A DNA stretch of 56,139 nt from an uncultured Bacteroidales bacterium (GCA_900315175.1 OMYA01000012.1:1-56139); one strand, 5' to 3'. Counted from the stretch's first letter, positions 17,342 to 25,823 are shown. The notes: generated by a model not told the origin, from the sequence alone. Numbers and translations: made by a program.

Positions 17342-17788
17342 TTAACCTTTAACTAATTCCATTTCGTGCATTTCGATGTCTTCCAAAAGGGTATCGATTT
17401 TGCTATTCATATCTAAATCAATGAGATAGGCTAACTGTACGTTTTCGATGCTTTTGATTTTTTCGAGGATTTTGGCGAGATTTTCATCGTTGATGAAGTT
17501 GCGAATCACGATGAGATAGTCGGTGGCTGGCGAGAAATTGACCCAGCGGCCTTCTGAATTCACGATTTCCACAAGGTTGAAAGTGTTGCTGTTCTCTCCC
17601 CCGTCGTAAAGGTAAAAAGAGAACCCAAGACCGTCTTCGTTGACGATATCGGAATACTTTACCAGATTGATATTCAATAACTTATTGATATGCCATGCGA
17701 GTTTGTAATCCTCGAGATGGGTACAGATGCCTATGATTTTTATGTCATCGAAGGGCTCGACGACGATTTTTCTTTTTTTCTTAACCAT
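17342..17788 (-). CDS. IPExxxVDY family protein
   Basis: A soluble 148-residue protein with the family's opening (FDDIKIIGICTHLEDYKLAWHINKLLNINL). The region that gives the family its name is degenerate here (VNFSPATDYLIVIRN instead of IPExxxVDY). The family is restricted to Bacteroidota, usually next to rnc, and of unknown function. It is last in the acpP-fabF-rnc operon, 12 bases after rnc. Assignment rests on position and overall pattern. Confidence 0.7.
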   Translation of the reverse strand: MVKKKRKIVVEPFDDIKIIGICTHLEDYKLAWHINKLLNINLVKYSDIVNEDGLGFSFYLYDGGENSNTFNLVEIVNSEGRWVNFSPATDYLIVIRNFINDENLAKILEKIKSIENVQLAYLIDLDMNSKIDTLLEDIEMHEMELVKG

Positions 17789-17800
17789 AACTTATTGTTT

Positions 17801-18535
17801 TTAAATGACTTGTGATTCCTCTTCCATCTGATGCCAGGTCTTTTCAGCGGCAAGCTGTTCGGCGCCTTTTATAGAGAAATCAACTGACTGGCCGTATTCT
17901 TTTTCGTCGATTAGCACCTGAATGATATATTGTTTTTCGAAGCCTTCGCCTTTTACGCCCACATGTCTGAATTCAACATGATGTTTTTCTTTTTGTGACC
18001 ATTCGAGGAGTTTGCTCTTATAGTTAACGTCGTTTTTCTCGATATCGTCTATGTCGAGGTGCATCAGTATGACGTTGTTTACGATGATTTTATAGGTGAA
18101 ATTGTAACCTCTGTCGAGGAAAAGTGCGCCGGTGAAAGCTTCGAAGGCATTACCTCCAATTGAGCGGAACTGTGCGTGGCGGTCGTGAGATTTCGCGTAC
18201 ATGACCATTCTGTCGAAACCTAATTTCACCGACAGTTTGTTCAACGAGGCGCGGCTGACGATTTTTGAGCGCATTTCGGTAAGGAAACCTTCCTGTTTTG
18301 TAGGGAATTTCTTGAAAAGATATTCTCCGACGATGGTGCTGAGGACGGTGTCGCCGAGATATTCGAGTCGTTCGTTGCTTATGGTGATGCCGTTTAACTT
18401 CTTGCTACCCACCGACTTATGAGTAAACGCGAGTTGATAAAGCGTAATGTTGTGCGGATAAAACCCGAACACATTATGTATATATTTTGCCAAATCTTTT
18501 TCGGCCTTGTTGTGATAACGAAAAAGACATAACAT
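17801..18535 (-). CDS. rnc: Ribonuclease III
   Basis: Double-strand-specific endoribonuclease that processes rRNA precursors and structured mRNAs, a homodimer. The signature NERLEYLGDTVLSTIVGEYLF carries the acidic metal ligands, and the second acidic cluster is FEAFTGALFLDRGY. A C-terminal double-stranded RNA-binding domain follows (NYKSKLLEWSQKEKHHVEF). At 244 residues it is full length. The gene lies directly behind fabF (three-base gap), an order seen in many bacteria. Confidence 0.95.
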   Translation of the reverse strand: MLCLFRYHNKAEKDLAKYIHNVFGFYPHNITLYQLAFTHKSVGSKKLNGITISNERLEYLGDTVLSTIVGEYLFKKFPTKQEGFLTEMRSKIVSRASLNKLSVKLGFDRMVMYAKSHDRHAQFRSIGGNAFEAFTGALFLDRGYNFTYKIIVNNVILMHLDIDDIEKNDVNYKSKLLEWSQKEKHHVEFRHVGVKGEGFEKQYIIQVLIDEKEYGQSVDFSIKGAEQLAAEKTWHQMEEESQVI

Positions 18536-18538
18536 TGT

Positions 18539-19786
18539 TTAAAACTTCTTGAAGATGATACTTGCGTTGTGCCCGCCGAATCCGAAAGCGTTGCTAAGGG
18601 CAAAGTTTACTGTTCTTTTCTTCGCTTTCCAGAATGTGAAATCGATTTTAGGGTCGATATTCGGGTCGTCGGTGAAGTGGTTTATTGTAGGAGGCACGAT
18701 GTCGTGTTTGCATGCGAGGACAGCTGAGATGGCTTCTACAGCGCCGGCGCCTCCGAGGAGGTGTCCTGTCATCGATTTGCCTGAGTTGATAGACATATCG
18801 TAGGTATGTTCACCGAACACTGATTTAATGCCGAGGATTTCTGGGATATCGCCGGCTGGTGTTGATGTTCCGTGAGTGTTGATATGGTCGATGACATCAG
18901 GAGTGATGTTAGCTTCTTTCAGTGCGCGTTGCATGCTGAGAGCTGCGCCTTGACCTTCTTGGTGAGGTGCGGTGATATGATGAGCGTCGGCTGATTCGCC
19001 GCATCCTACGATCTCGCCGTAGATTTTGGCTCCGCGTTTGATGGCGTGGTCGAGTTCTTCCAGTACGAGGCAACCTCCGCCTTCACCCATGACGAATCCG
19101 TCGCGGTCGGCGTCGAAAGGACGCGAGGCGGTGGCAGGGTCGTCGTTGCGTGTGGAGAGGGCTTTCATGGCTTCGAAACCACCAACGCTGATAGGGCAAA
19201 TAGGGGCTTCTGAGCCGCCAGCTATCATCACCTCGTTTCTGCCATAATGGATATAACGGAAGGCGTTGATGATGGCGTTTGCCGAAGAAGCGCAAGCCGA
19301 GACGGTGCAGTAGTTAGGACCTTGGAAGCCGTATTTTATGGAGATATTACCTGCTGCGAGGTCGGGAAGGAGTTTTGGGATTGTGAAGGGGTTTACGCGA
19401 GGCGTCCCGTCGCCTTTAGCGTAATCCACATTTTCGAGGAAGAGGCTTTCAATACCCCCGATACCAGATGCAAAGATAACACCGACTTCAGTGAAATCAG
19501 TGTTATCTCTGTTGATGCCTGAATCTTGAATCGCTTCGTCCGCCGAAATCATGGCGAACTGTTCGAATAAGTCAAGTTTGCGTGCTTCTTTTCTATCGAA
19601 GTATTGCAATGGGTCGAAATCTTTCACCTCGCAAGCTATGCGTGATTTGAATTTCGATGCATCGAAACGTGTTATCATTCCGGCTCCGCCAATGCCTTTA
19701 CAGAGGCTGTCCCAGTATTCTGAGATGTTCTTGCCTATTGGCGTGATGGCACCTAAGCCTGTAATGACTACACGCTTGAATTCCAT
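18539..19786 (-). CDS. fabF: Beta-ketoacyl-ACP synthase II
   Basis: Condenses malonyl-ACP with acyl-ACP in fatty-acid elongation. The catalytic triad is visible: cysteine in CTVSACASSANAI (about residue 161), histidines in HINTHGTSTPAGD (about 303) and SMTGHLLGGAGAVEA (about 340). The start MEFKRVVITGLGAITPIG and the 415-residue length are normal. It follows acpP with a two-base gap, so carrier and synthase are made together. Confidence 0.97.
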   Translation of the reverse strand: MEFKRVVITGLGAITPIGKNISEYWDSLCKGIGGAGMITRFDASKFKSRIACEVKDFDPLQYFDRKEARKLDLFEQFAMISADEAIQDSGINRDNTDFTEVGVIFASGIGGIESLFLENVDYAKGDGTPRVNPFTIPKLLPDLAAGNISIKYGFQGPNYCTVSACASSANAIINAFRYIHYGRNEVMIAGGSEAPICPISVGGFEAMKALSTRNDDPATASRPFDADRDGFVMGEGGGCLVLEELDHAIKRGAKIYGEIVGCGESADAHHITAPHQEGQGAALSMQRALKEANITPDVIDHINTHGTSTPAGDIPEILGIKSVFGEHTYDMSINSGKSMTGHLLGGAGAVEAISAVLACKHDIVPPTINHFTDDPNIDPKIDFTFWKAKKRTVNFALSNAFGFGGHNASIIFKKF

Positions 19787-19788
19787 AA

Positions 19789-20025
19789 TTATGCTTTATG
19801 TTCTTCGATATATTTGATAGCGTCGCCGACTGTCTGGATGTTTTCTGTCTGATCGTCAGGAATTGATACGCCAAATTCTTTTTCGAAATCGAGGATCAAC
19901 TCAACTGTGTCGAGTGAATCGGCACCTAAATCCTGTGTAAAGTTTGCTGTTTCAACAACTTCTGATGGATCAACACCTAATTTATCAACGATGATTGATA
20001 CAACTTTTTCTTTAATTTCTGACAT
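19789..20025 (-). CDS. acpP: Acyl carrier protein
   Basis: A 78-residue acidic four-helix protein that carries growing acyl chains on a phosphopantetheine arm. The attachment serine is in [16 protein letters not shown] start at ATG 20025 (MSEIKEK); two in-frame TTG codons upstream could extend it by three residues but are less likely. It is first in the acpP-fabF-rnc operon. Confidence 0.97.
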   Translation of the reverse strand: MSEIKEKVVSIIVDKLGVDPSEVVETANFTQDLGADSLDTVELILDFEKEFGVSIPDDQTENIQTVGDAIKYIEEHKA

Positions 20026-20077
20026 TTTCAACAATTTTTAATTAATAAATCTTTTTCTGCTCTAAAGAAAACTTCTG

Positions 20078-20111
20078 CAAAAGTAAGTCTTTTTTTCAAA
20101 CGAATGACAAA
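20078..20111 (-). promoter_or_regulatory. Promoter of acpP-fabF-rnc
   Basis: Minus-strand TACTTTTG (20078-20085) and TTTG (20108-20111) are separated by 22 bp. The predicted leader is about 50 nt. Confidence 0.55.
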
Positions 20112-20282
20112 AAAAATGCTTTATTTGCGAGGCAAAATCGTAAAGTGTTGATTAACAATCGGTTGAAAAATGATAAATTTAACATCAAAATTCGGAAAAA
20201 CACGAAAGTATTCTTCCTGAATTATTTGAACGCGGATTTAACGGATTGACACGGATAGTTTACATTGAAATGATTCGTTAGA

Positions 20283-20510
20283 TTAGTGAGATTCGTGTTC
20301 GTTTATGTAATTCGAATAATGTTTAAAGAAATCGTAGTCGAGCAAATCGCAGATTTTGAGGAGGAGGTCGGTGTAGATCCAAGGTCGATTGAGGATTTTG
20401 TAGACGTTTTGGCGCGAGAAATTAAGCTTTTTGGCAAGCCAGGTGATGCTTCGGCCCTGGTTGCGGAGCTCTATTTTGATAAGGTGTCCTATGTGCGGTT
20501 CTTTTGCCAT
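20283..20510 (-). CDS. Small helix-turn-helix (XRE-like) DNA-binding protein
   Basis: There are 75 residues with a single helix-turn-helix: RNQGRSITWLAKKLNFSRQNVYKILNRP, followed by LLLKICDLLDYDFFKHYS. Proteins of this size and pattern are common in Bacteroidota, with unknown targets. ATG 20510 (MAKEPHIGHLIK) is chosen because the family begins there; an open extension upstream reads through a hairpin. It stands alone, transcribed toward acpP. Confidence 0.8.
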   Translation of the reverse strand: MAKEPHIGHLIKIELRNQGRSITWLAKKLNFSRQNVYKILNRPWIYTDLLLKICDLLDYDFFKHYSNYINEHESH

Positions 20511-20524
20511 GCGAATGCTTTTGT

Positions 20525-20586
20525 GAGCTTCAGCTTGGGCAAACAAAAAGGGCGGAACCTTTGTGTTTACTTGAAACTGAAGGCTC
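20525..20586 (-). promoter_or_regulatory. 62-nt imperfect hairpin in the leader of the HTH gene
   Basis: GAGCTTCAG (20525-20533) pairs with CTGAAGGCTC (20577-20586) with one bulge. The pairing continues inward (GGCAAACAAAAAGG with CCTTTGTGTTTACT) to a six-base loop. It ends 15 bases before the ATG and could control translation, or be a MITE-like insertion. The remaining bases to 20814 show no gene I can support. Confidence 0.55.
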
Positions 20587-20814
20587 GCCAAAGCCCGTAA
20601 AAGCAAATAAACAACAAAATGCTCACGCCCGAAACGTGAACTATTGCTACTTATTCATCTTTTACTTTAAATATGGCGATTCTCAGTTTTTTGAATAAGA
20701 GCTAAAGCTCGATAATTTATGTTATAATTTTTTCTCTACATTTAAATGTTTTTAAGGTAAAAAGATATAAAAAAACATTATATCCAAATAACTTTATTTA
20801 ATTTTTAATTCTTT

Positions 20815-21024
20815 TTAAAATGTAACCATTTTATATGAAGTAAGATAGCTATATTCATAAGAACCATTAACAATTGCAGATAATCCTGTTGGGGTTAAAG
20901 GTGCAGAATTATTGTTGCCTCCTCCTCCACTGTAATTGCTAACAGATTCATCTTTTTTACATCCGACAACAATTAGCAATGACATTATGAATAAAGCCAT
21001 TGTACTGAATAAAACTTTTTTCAT
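20815..21024 (-). CDS. Very short lipoprotein, probably truncated
   Basis: Starting at MKKVLFSTMALF, the signal peptide ends in a lipobox, LLIVVGC, followed by KKDES and a glycine/asparagine linker. The sequence APLTPTGLSAIVNG looks like the first strand of a fibronectin-III domain but stops after about 20 more residues. The 69-residue product therefore looks like the front of a longer surface lipoprotein whose remainder has been lost. In-frame ATG codons upstream (to 21057) would add an unlikely N-terminal extension. Confidence 0.5.
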   Translation of the reverse strand: MKKVLFSTMALFIMSLLIVVGCKKDESVSNYSGGGGNNNSAPLTPTGLSAIVNGSYEYSYLTSYKMVTF

Positions 21025-21095
21025 TAATGTTACCATGTTATATCCCATTTGGCTCATCGGTTTTAGTTAAAAAGTTAGTAATAAGTTGTTTGGGA

Positions 21096-21103
21096 CAAAG
21101 GTA
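21096..21103 (-). promoter_or_regulatory. -7 promoter element for the short lipoprotein gene
   Basis: Minus-strand TACCTTTG fits TAnnTTTG; the leader would be about 65 nt. Confidence 0.4.
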
Positions 21104-21209
21104 TGGAAAATATTTATAACTTGTTGAAAATCAGCGTCATCAACATTGAGCGAAATGTTGTTAAAAACAGTTGTCGGAAGTGTAAACTGGAAGGTGACAG
21201 AATGAAAAG

Positions 21210-21234
21210 TTTGTGAAAACCGAGACGAATGATT
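21210..21234 (+). repeat. 25-bp direct repeat, left copy, flanking the ATPase module
   Basis: It begins TTTGTGAAAACCGAGACG and matches 22898-22922 at 22 of 25 positions in the same orientation. The array at 21231 starts at its end. Confidence 0.75.
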
Positions 21235-21318
21235 CAAAAACGCAGCGTAATAATAATCAAAAACGCAGTATAAAATTAATCAAAAACACAGTATAAAATT
21301 AATCAAAAACATAGTATT
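21231..21318 (+). repeat. 23-bp tandem repeat array, about 3.8 copies
   Basis: Units start at about 21231, then 21255, 21278 and 21301. They share AATCAAAAACGCAGTATAAA with small changes (CGCAG, CACAG, CATAG). The units are contiguous without spacers, so this is not CRISPR. From 21319 to 21428 I see only AT-rich DNA. Confidence 0.85.
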
Positions 21319-21428
21319 GGACATGAAACAAATAGTAATTTAATTCAATGAATCAAAACATTTTTGAAAAATTGAACATTGTAAAGTGAAAAAATACTAT
21401 GTTTACGCTGTTAAAAAATGCTAAAAAT

Positions 21429-21476
21429 TGTGACTATACTCCCGAAATTTATATAAAAACAAGGAGTATAGTCACA
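21429..21476 (-). terminator. Terminator of the DUF4143 ATPase gene
   Basis: TGTGACTATACTCC (21429-21442) is the exact complement of GGAGTATAGTCACA (21463-21476). Read on the minus strand the stem begins three bases after the stop codon and is followed by a T-rich stretch. Confidence 0.8.
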
Positions 21477-21479
21477 TTT

Positions 21480-22766
21480 TTATGGCTTCAGACAGCCGAT
21501 AGGCACAACCCATACACCATCTTGAGTACGACGATACGAGAAATCGCCAATAGCTGTCAATACCATCATGAAAGAAGGAGCTTTCATTTTTTCAGTATTG
21601 ATTTTGGAGGCTAAATCGCATAATGTAACTGCTCCTTTCTCAATAAGATTTGGGCCTCCCAGTTTAATCTCTATCAAGCCGTAAGTTCCGTTTCTGCGAT
21701 GTAGAACAGCATCACATTCAAGACCAGTGGCATTGCGGAAATGAAAGACATTTCCAGACAAAGCATCGGCATAAACACGCAAATCACGAACGGCCATTGA
21801 TTCGAATAATAACCCAAAAGTTTTCATATCGTACATCAAATCATTTGGCCCAATTGCCAATGCGCTTGCAGCAATGCTCGGGTCAATGAAATAACGTGTT
21901 GGTGATGTTTGTATTGACGATTTGCTTCTTAAATTCGGATTCCATGCCGGCATATCTTCAATAACGAATAGTTTTTTCAAGGCATCGATGTAATCTGAAA
22001 TCGTTTCGTATGTAATCGACTGGTTGTCAAATTCTTTAATATCATTTGCCAAACGAGCCAAACTTGTGGCGCAACCTTGGTTTCTTGCATAAGAACGTAA
22101 TAAAAGGCGAGTGCGTTCGCTGCTACGTCTTATATCGTCAATGCGATGAATATCAATCTTATATATGCTTTCATAATAATCTATCGCCTCATCAAGAGCA
22201 GTTTCCTCTTCCATCATCGTTGATTGAGGCCATCCGCCACGACAAATCAAAAATGCTATTTTTTCCAAATCCAAAGGATTATCTTTAGGTTCAATCTGTT
22301 TGTTTTCAAACAAATCTTCCAAACGGACGCTTCCAGATGATTCTCCTGATTCCCACAAGCTCATTGGGCGCATACTGATACGTCCTATACGACCGGTTCC
22401 ACTGTGATGCATCTCGTCATTTTTTGGAGGAACGCTACTTCCTGTTAGAATGAATTGTCCGAATGATTGTCGGTTATCAACTTCTGAACGAACCATATCC
22501 CACAAAACAGGCATTGTTTGCCATTCGTCGATAAGTCGCGGTGTGTTGCCGGCAAGTAGCATCTTTGGATTGACTTGAAGAGTTGTTTGGGCGTTTTCAA
22601 GCGTGGGACTTTCTCCCAAATCAAGAATACTTGTCGCAATTTGTTTGGCAGTTGTAGTTTTACCGCACCATTTCGGGCCTTCAATGAGAATGGCTCCTTT
22701 GCCTTTCAAACGTCTTTTGAGCAATTCATCAACAATACGGTTTTTATAATTTGCAATTTTATTCAT
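21480..22766 (-). CDS. AAA-type ATPase with DUF4143 C-terminal domain
   Basis: A soluble 428-residue protein. Walker A is ILIEGPKWCGKTTTAKQ (about residue 28) and Walker B is PRLIDEWQ (about residue 75). A sensor-like ILTGSSVPP and the arginine-rich HHSGTGRIGRISMRPMSLWESGES complete the ATPase. The C-terminal part (GLLFESMAVRDLRVYA ... GLECDAVLHRRNGTYGLIEIK) is DUF4143, with the D-x(n)-E-x-K arrangement of PD-(D/E)XK-type folds. The family is widespread and multicopy in Bacteroidales; its role is unknown. Here it is bounded by 25-bp direct repeats and 23-bp arrays and has its own promoter and terminator, so it looks like a self-contained module. Confidence 0.9.
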   Translation of the reverse strand: MNKIANYKNRIVDELLKRRLKGKGAILIEGPKWCGKTTTAKQIATSILDLGESPTLENAQTTLQVNPKMLLAGNTPRLIDEWQTMPVLWDMVRSEVDNRQSFGQFILTGSSVPPKNDEMHHSGTGRIGRISMRPMSLWESGESSGSVRLEDLFENKQIEPKDNPLDLEKIAFLICRGGWPQSTMMEEETALDEAIDYYESIYKIDIHRIDDIRRSSERTRLLLRSYARNQGCATSLARLANDIKEFDNQSITYETISDYIDALKKLFVIEDMPAWNPNLRSKSSIQTSPTRYFIDPSIAASALAIGPNDLMYDMKTFGLLFESMAVRDLRVYADALSGNVFHFRNATGLECDAVLHRRNGTYGLIEIKLGGPNLIEKGAVTLCDLASKINTEKMKAPSFMMVLTAIGDFSYRRTQDGVWVVPIGCLKP

Positions 22767-22788
22767 AAGTTAATGTTTTTTGACTGTG

Positions 22789-22820
22789 CAAAAATACTAT
22801 AAATAAATGATATATACAAA
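22789..22820 (-). promoter_or_regulatory. Promoter of the ATPase gene, abutting the 23-bp array
   Basis: Minus-strand TTTG (22817-22820), a 20-bp spacer and TATTTTTG (22789-22796). The first 23-bp repeat begins at 22821, directly next to the -33 element, as an operator array would. Confidence 0.75.
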
Positions 22821-22889
22821 TTATTCCGCAATTTTTTATTATTTTATTCCGCAACTTTTAAGTGATTTATTCCGCAACTTTTTATTTTA
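22821..22889 (-). repeat. Second 23-bp tandem array, three copies, upstream of the ATPase gene
   Basis: Units start at 22821, 22844 and 22867, each with TTATTCCGCAA followed by a T-rich tail. Reverse-complemented, the first unit matches the 21231 array at about 15 of 23 positions (core AAAA..GC.G.ATAA). The two arrays are therefore related and inverted around the gene. Confidence 0.75.
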
Positions 22890-22897
22890 TGGAAAAA

Positions 22898-22922
22898 TTT
22901 GTTAAAACCGAGATGAATAATT
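22898..22922 (+). repeat. 25-bp direct repeat, right copy, flanking the ATPase module
   Basis: TTTGTTAAAACCGAGATG and onward; 22 of 25 identical to 21210-21234. It lies just outside the second array. Confidence 0.75.
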
Positions 22923-22933
22923 AGCTATTTTTT

Positions 22934-22941
22934 TATCTTTG
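22934..22941 (+). promoter_or_regulatory. -7 promoter element of polA
   Basis: TATCTTTG, 16 bases before the start codon. No good -33 element is seen at the normal distance. Confidence 0.5.
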
Positions 22942-22957
22942 CAAAAAATATGAAATC

Positions 22958-25816
22958 ATGATAACTAAAGATACAGAAAAAGTCTTCCTTTTGGATGCTT
23001 ACGCGTTGATTTACAGGGCGTTTTTCGCGTTGAACAAAAACCCGAGGATGACATCGAAAGGTCTTAATACCTCCGCGATTATCGGTTTTTTGAACACGCT
23101 GTATGAGGTTTTGAAGAATGAGAAGCCGTCGCATTTAGGCATCGCTTTTGACCTGGGAGCCCCTACCCTGCGCACCGAAAACTTCTGCGACTACAAGGCG
23201 AACCGCGAGGAGATGCCGCCTGATTTGAGAGCGTCGATACCTTATATCATTGAGATTATAAAGGGTTTCAACATCCCGATTTACGCCGCTGAAGGCTATG
23301 AAGCCGACGATGTGATTGGCACTTTGGCTAAAAAAGCCGAAAAAGCAGGATTTCTCACCTATATGATGACGCCTGACAAGGACTTCGGACAGCTGGTGAG
23401 CGACAATATCTTCATCTACAAACCCGCAAAATTCAACGACCCTGCCACTGTGATGGGTCCGAAAGAGGTTTGCGAGAAATATGGCATCAACACCCCGACG
23501 CAACTCATTGACATTCTTGGACTTTGGGGCGATGCGAGTGACAATATCCCAGGCATCCCGGGCGTTGGCGAGAAAACAGCATCGAAGTTTGTGCAGGAAT
23601 ACGGCTCACTTGAAGGATTGCTGGAGCATACCGACGATTTGAAAGGCAAGATGAAGGAAAACGTCATCAATTTCGCCGAACAAGGCAGAATGTCGAAGAT
23701 GCTTGCGACCATCAATACCGAGGCACCAGTTGAGTTTAACGCCGAGGAACTGAAGGTGAAACAGCCTAATGTGCAGGCTTTGCTGAAGATTTTTGAGGAA
23801 CTGGAATTCAGGACGTTCGCGAAGAAGTTTGTGGCGGATTACGGGAAGAATGAGATAATAGATAAAAAGATAACAGATAAAAGAGAAACAGAGACTGTTA
23901 AAAAAGCAGCAAAAGAAGCAGCGCCAAAGGAACTGGATTTGTTTTCTGAGCTATCTGAGAACCAGGAGAATTCAGAGTTCTCGCTTTTCTCTTCAAAGGA
24001 TTCTTTTTCCTCCGTGAAGCATGATTATAAATATGTTTCAACAGAAAAAGAGCTCGATGACCTGCTGAAAGTGCTTGAAAAAGATGAGGTTTTCGCGGTA
24101 GATATAAAGACAAATGGAGGAGATTTCTCCACTTCGGTCGAAATGACGTTTGCAGTGAGGGCTCACGAAGCATACTCTTGTCATTTCGAGCGAAACGTAA
24201 CGAAGTGGAGTGAAGTCGAGAAATCCTCTATGAACGGAAACAATCAAATAATAACGGAAAACAAGGATTTCTCCATTCCGCTACGCTCCAGTCGAAATGA
24301 CAAATTAATGCTGTTTGAAAAAATCTTTTCCGATCCTTCGAAAACCATCATAGGGCATAATCTGAAATCGGTTATTGCAGTTTTGCGGAGGCATGGAATA
24401 GAGTTGAAAAACAAGCTCTTCGACACCATGATTGCGCACTATCTCATTGAGCCGGAGCAGAGGCATACCATGGATTACCTCGCTGACGTGTATCTGAACT
24501 ACACCATCACGAAAAATTCTGCTGAGAATGCCGATATCGCTTTTCAACTTTATGAGAAATTTAAGCCGATTTTAGTTGAAAATCAATTGGTTAAGCTTTT
24601 TGATGAGATTGAGATGCCATTGGTGCCTGTGCTTGCCACGATGGAAGCCAACGGCGTGAAAATCGACAGCGAAAACCTCAAGCAAATCAGCGAGCAGCAG
24701 GCTTTGGAGATTAAAGACATTGAAAATCAGATATTTGAAGCGGCAGGAACGGAATTCAACATTGCTTCTCCGAAGCAGCTTGGTGAGGTTCTGTTTGAGA
24801 AAATGAAGATAAAAGCGCCGGCGAAAAAGACGAAAACCGGTCAGTATCCGACGGGCGAAGAGGTGCTTCAGAAGATTATCACCGTGCATCCGATAATTCA
24901 GCAAATCCTTGATTATCGCGGACTTACGAAGCTTAAGTCAACTTATGTGGATGCGCTTCCGGCTCTGATTAGCAAAGAAGACGGGTTGGTGCACACCTCT
25001 TATAATCAGGCAGTTACGGCGACTGGACGTCTGAGTTCGACGAACCCGAATTTGCAGAATATCCCAGTGAGAACGGATAAAGGCCGTGAGATTCGCAAGG
25101 CTTTCGTTCCTCGTGACAAAAATCACATCCTGCTTGCTGCAGATTATTCTCAGATCGAGCTTCGAATCATCACGCATCTGAGCGCTGACCCAGCGATGAG
25201 CGAGGCTTTCCGTGAAGGCTTGGACATCCACGCTGCGACGGCGGCTCGTGTTTACAAGGTGCCGATTGAGGAGGTGACGAAAGACATGCGCCGTCACGCG
25301 AAAGCGGTGAACTTCGGTATCATTTACGGGATGTCGGCATTCGGGCTGGCGGAGAGATTGGGCATCTCACGCTCTGAAGCGGCATCGATTATCGAAAATT
25401 ATTTCAAGGAATATGTTGGTATTCAACAATATATCAAAAACAACATCGAGTTTGCGCGTCAGCATGGGTATGTGGAGACAATGCTCGGAAGACGCCGTTA
25501 TCTGCGCGACATTAACGCCTCGAACAGCGTGGTAAGGAATTTCGCCGAACGTAACGCAGTGAACGCTCCTATACAAGGAAGCTCCGCCGACATGATAAAG
25601 ATTGCAATGTCGAATATTTATAAGGCTATGAACGACAAGCAGTTACAATCGAAGATGATTCTTCAGGTACACGATGAACTTGTTTTTGATGCGGTAATAG
25701 ACGAACTTGATATATTAAAGGAATTAGTTAATGATAAAATGGTAAACGCGCTGCCGCTGAACATCCCGGTGGTTGTGGAATTGAATACGGGAGAAAATTG
25801 GCTGGAAGCACATTGA
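22958..25816 (+). CDS. polA: DNA polymerase I with degenerate proofreading domain
   Basis: The 952-residue repair and Okazaki-fragment polymerase has three parts. Residues 1-290 are the 5' nuclease (YEADDVIGTLA, GDASDNIPGIPGVGEKTA). Residues about 370-540 correspond to the 3'-5' exonuclease but are degenerate: D-x-E is DIK (382-384), the NLKYD motif reads NLKSV (468-472), and the Y-x3-D motif reads NSAEN. Residues 388-449 are encoded by family A repeat DNA. Residues 550-952 are an intact polymerase: DYSQIELRI (motif A), RRHAKAVNFGIIYG (motif B) and VHDEL (motif C). It should polymerise but not proofread. An upstream ATG at 22949 meets a stop within three codons, so ATG 22958 is the start. Confidence 0.95.
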   Translation: MITKDTEKVFLLDAYALIYRAFFALNKNPRMTSKGLNTSAIIGFLNTLYEVLKNEKPSHLGIAFDLGAPTLRTENFCDYKANREEMPPDLRASIPYIIEIIKGFNIPIYAAEGYEADDVIGTLAKKAEKAGFLTYMMTPDKDFGQLVSDNIFIYKPAKFNDPATVMGPKEVCEKYGINTPTQLIDILGLWGDASDNIPGIPGVGEKTASKFVQEYGSLEGLLEHTDDLKGKMKENVINFAEQGRMSKMLATINTEAPVEFNAEELKVKQPNVQALLKIFEELEFRTFAKKFVADYGKNEIIDKKITDKRETETVKKAAKEAAPKELDLFSELSENQENSEFSLFSSKDSFSSVKHDYKYVSTEKELDDLLKVLEKDEVFAVDIKTNGGDFSTSVEMTFAVRAHEAYSCHFERNVTKWSEVEKSSMNGNNQIITENKDFSIPLRSSRNDKLMLFEKIFSDPSKTIIGHNLKSVIAVLRRHGIELKNKLFDTMIAHYLIEPEQRHTMDYLADVYLNYTITKNSAENADIAFQLYEKFKPILVENQLVKLFDEIEMPLVPVLATMEANGVKIDSENLKQISEQQALEIKDIENQIFEAAGTEFNIASPKQLGEVLFEKMKIKAPAKKTKTGQYPTGEEVLQKIITVHPIIQQILDYRGLTKLKSTYVDALPALISKEDGLVHTSYNQAVTATGRLSSTNPNLQNIPVRTDKGREIRKAFVPRDKNHILLAADYSQIELRIITHLSADPAMSEAFREGLDIHAATAARVYKVPIEEVTKDMRRHAKAVNFGIIYGMSAFGLAERLGISRSEAASIIENYFKEYVGIQQYIKNNIEFARQHGYVETMLGRRRYLRDINASNSVVRNFAERNAVNAPIQGSSADMIKIAMSNIYKAMNDKQLQSKMILQVHDELVFDAVIDELDILKELVNDKMVNALPLNIPVVVELNTGENWLEAH
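24119..24302. repeat. Three family A repeat units inside the polA reading frame
   Basis: GGAGATTTCTCC to TCGAAATGAC (24119-24147), the inverted TGTCATTTCGAGCGAAACG to GAGAAATCC (24179-24226), and GGATTTCTCC to TCGAAATGAC (24265-24302). The frame stays open through all three. Confidence 0.9.
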
Positions 25817-25823
25817 TGAGTTG

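Noticed and set aside
21231..21318. Possible CRISPR array
   Set aside because: The 23-bp units are contiguous with no unique spacers, and there are no cas genes.
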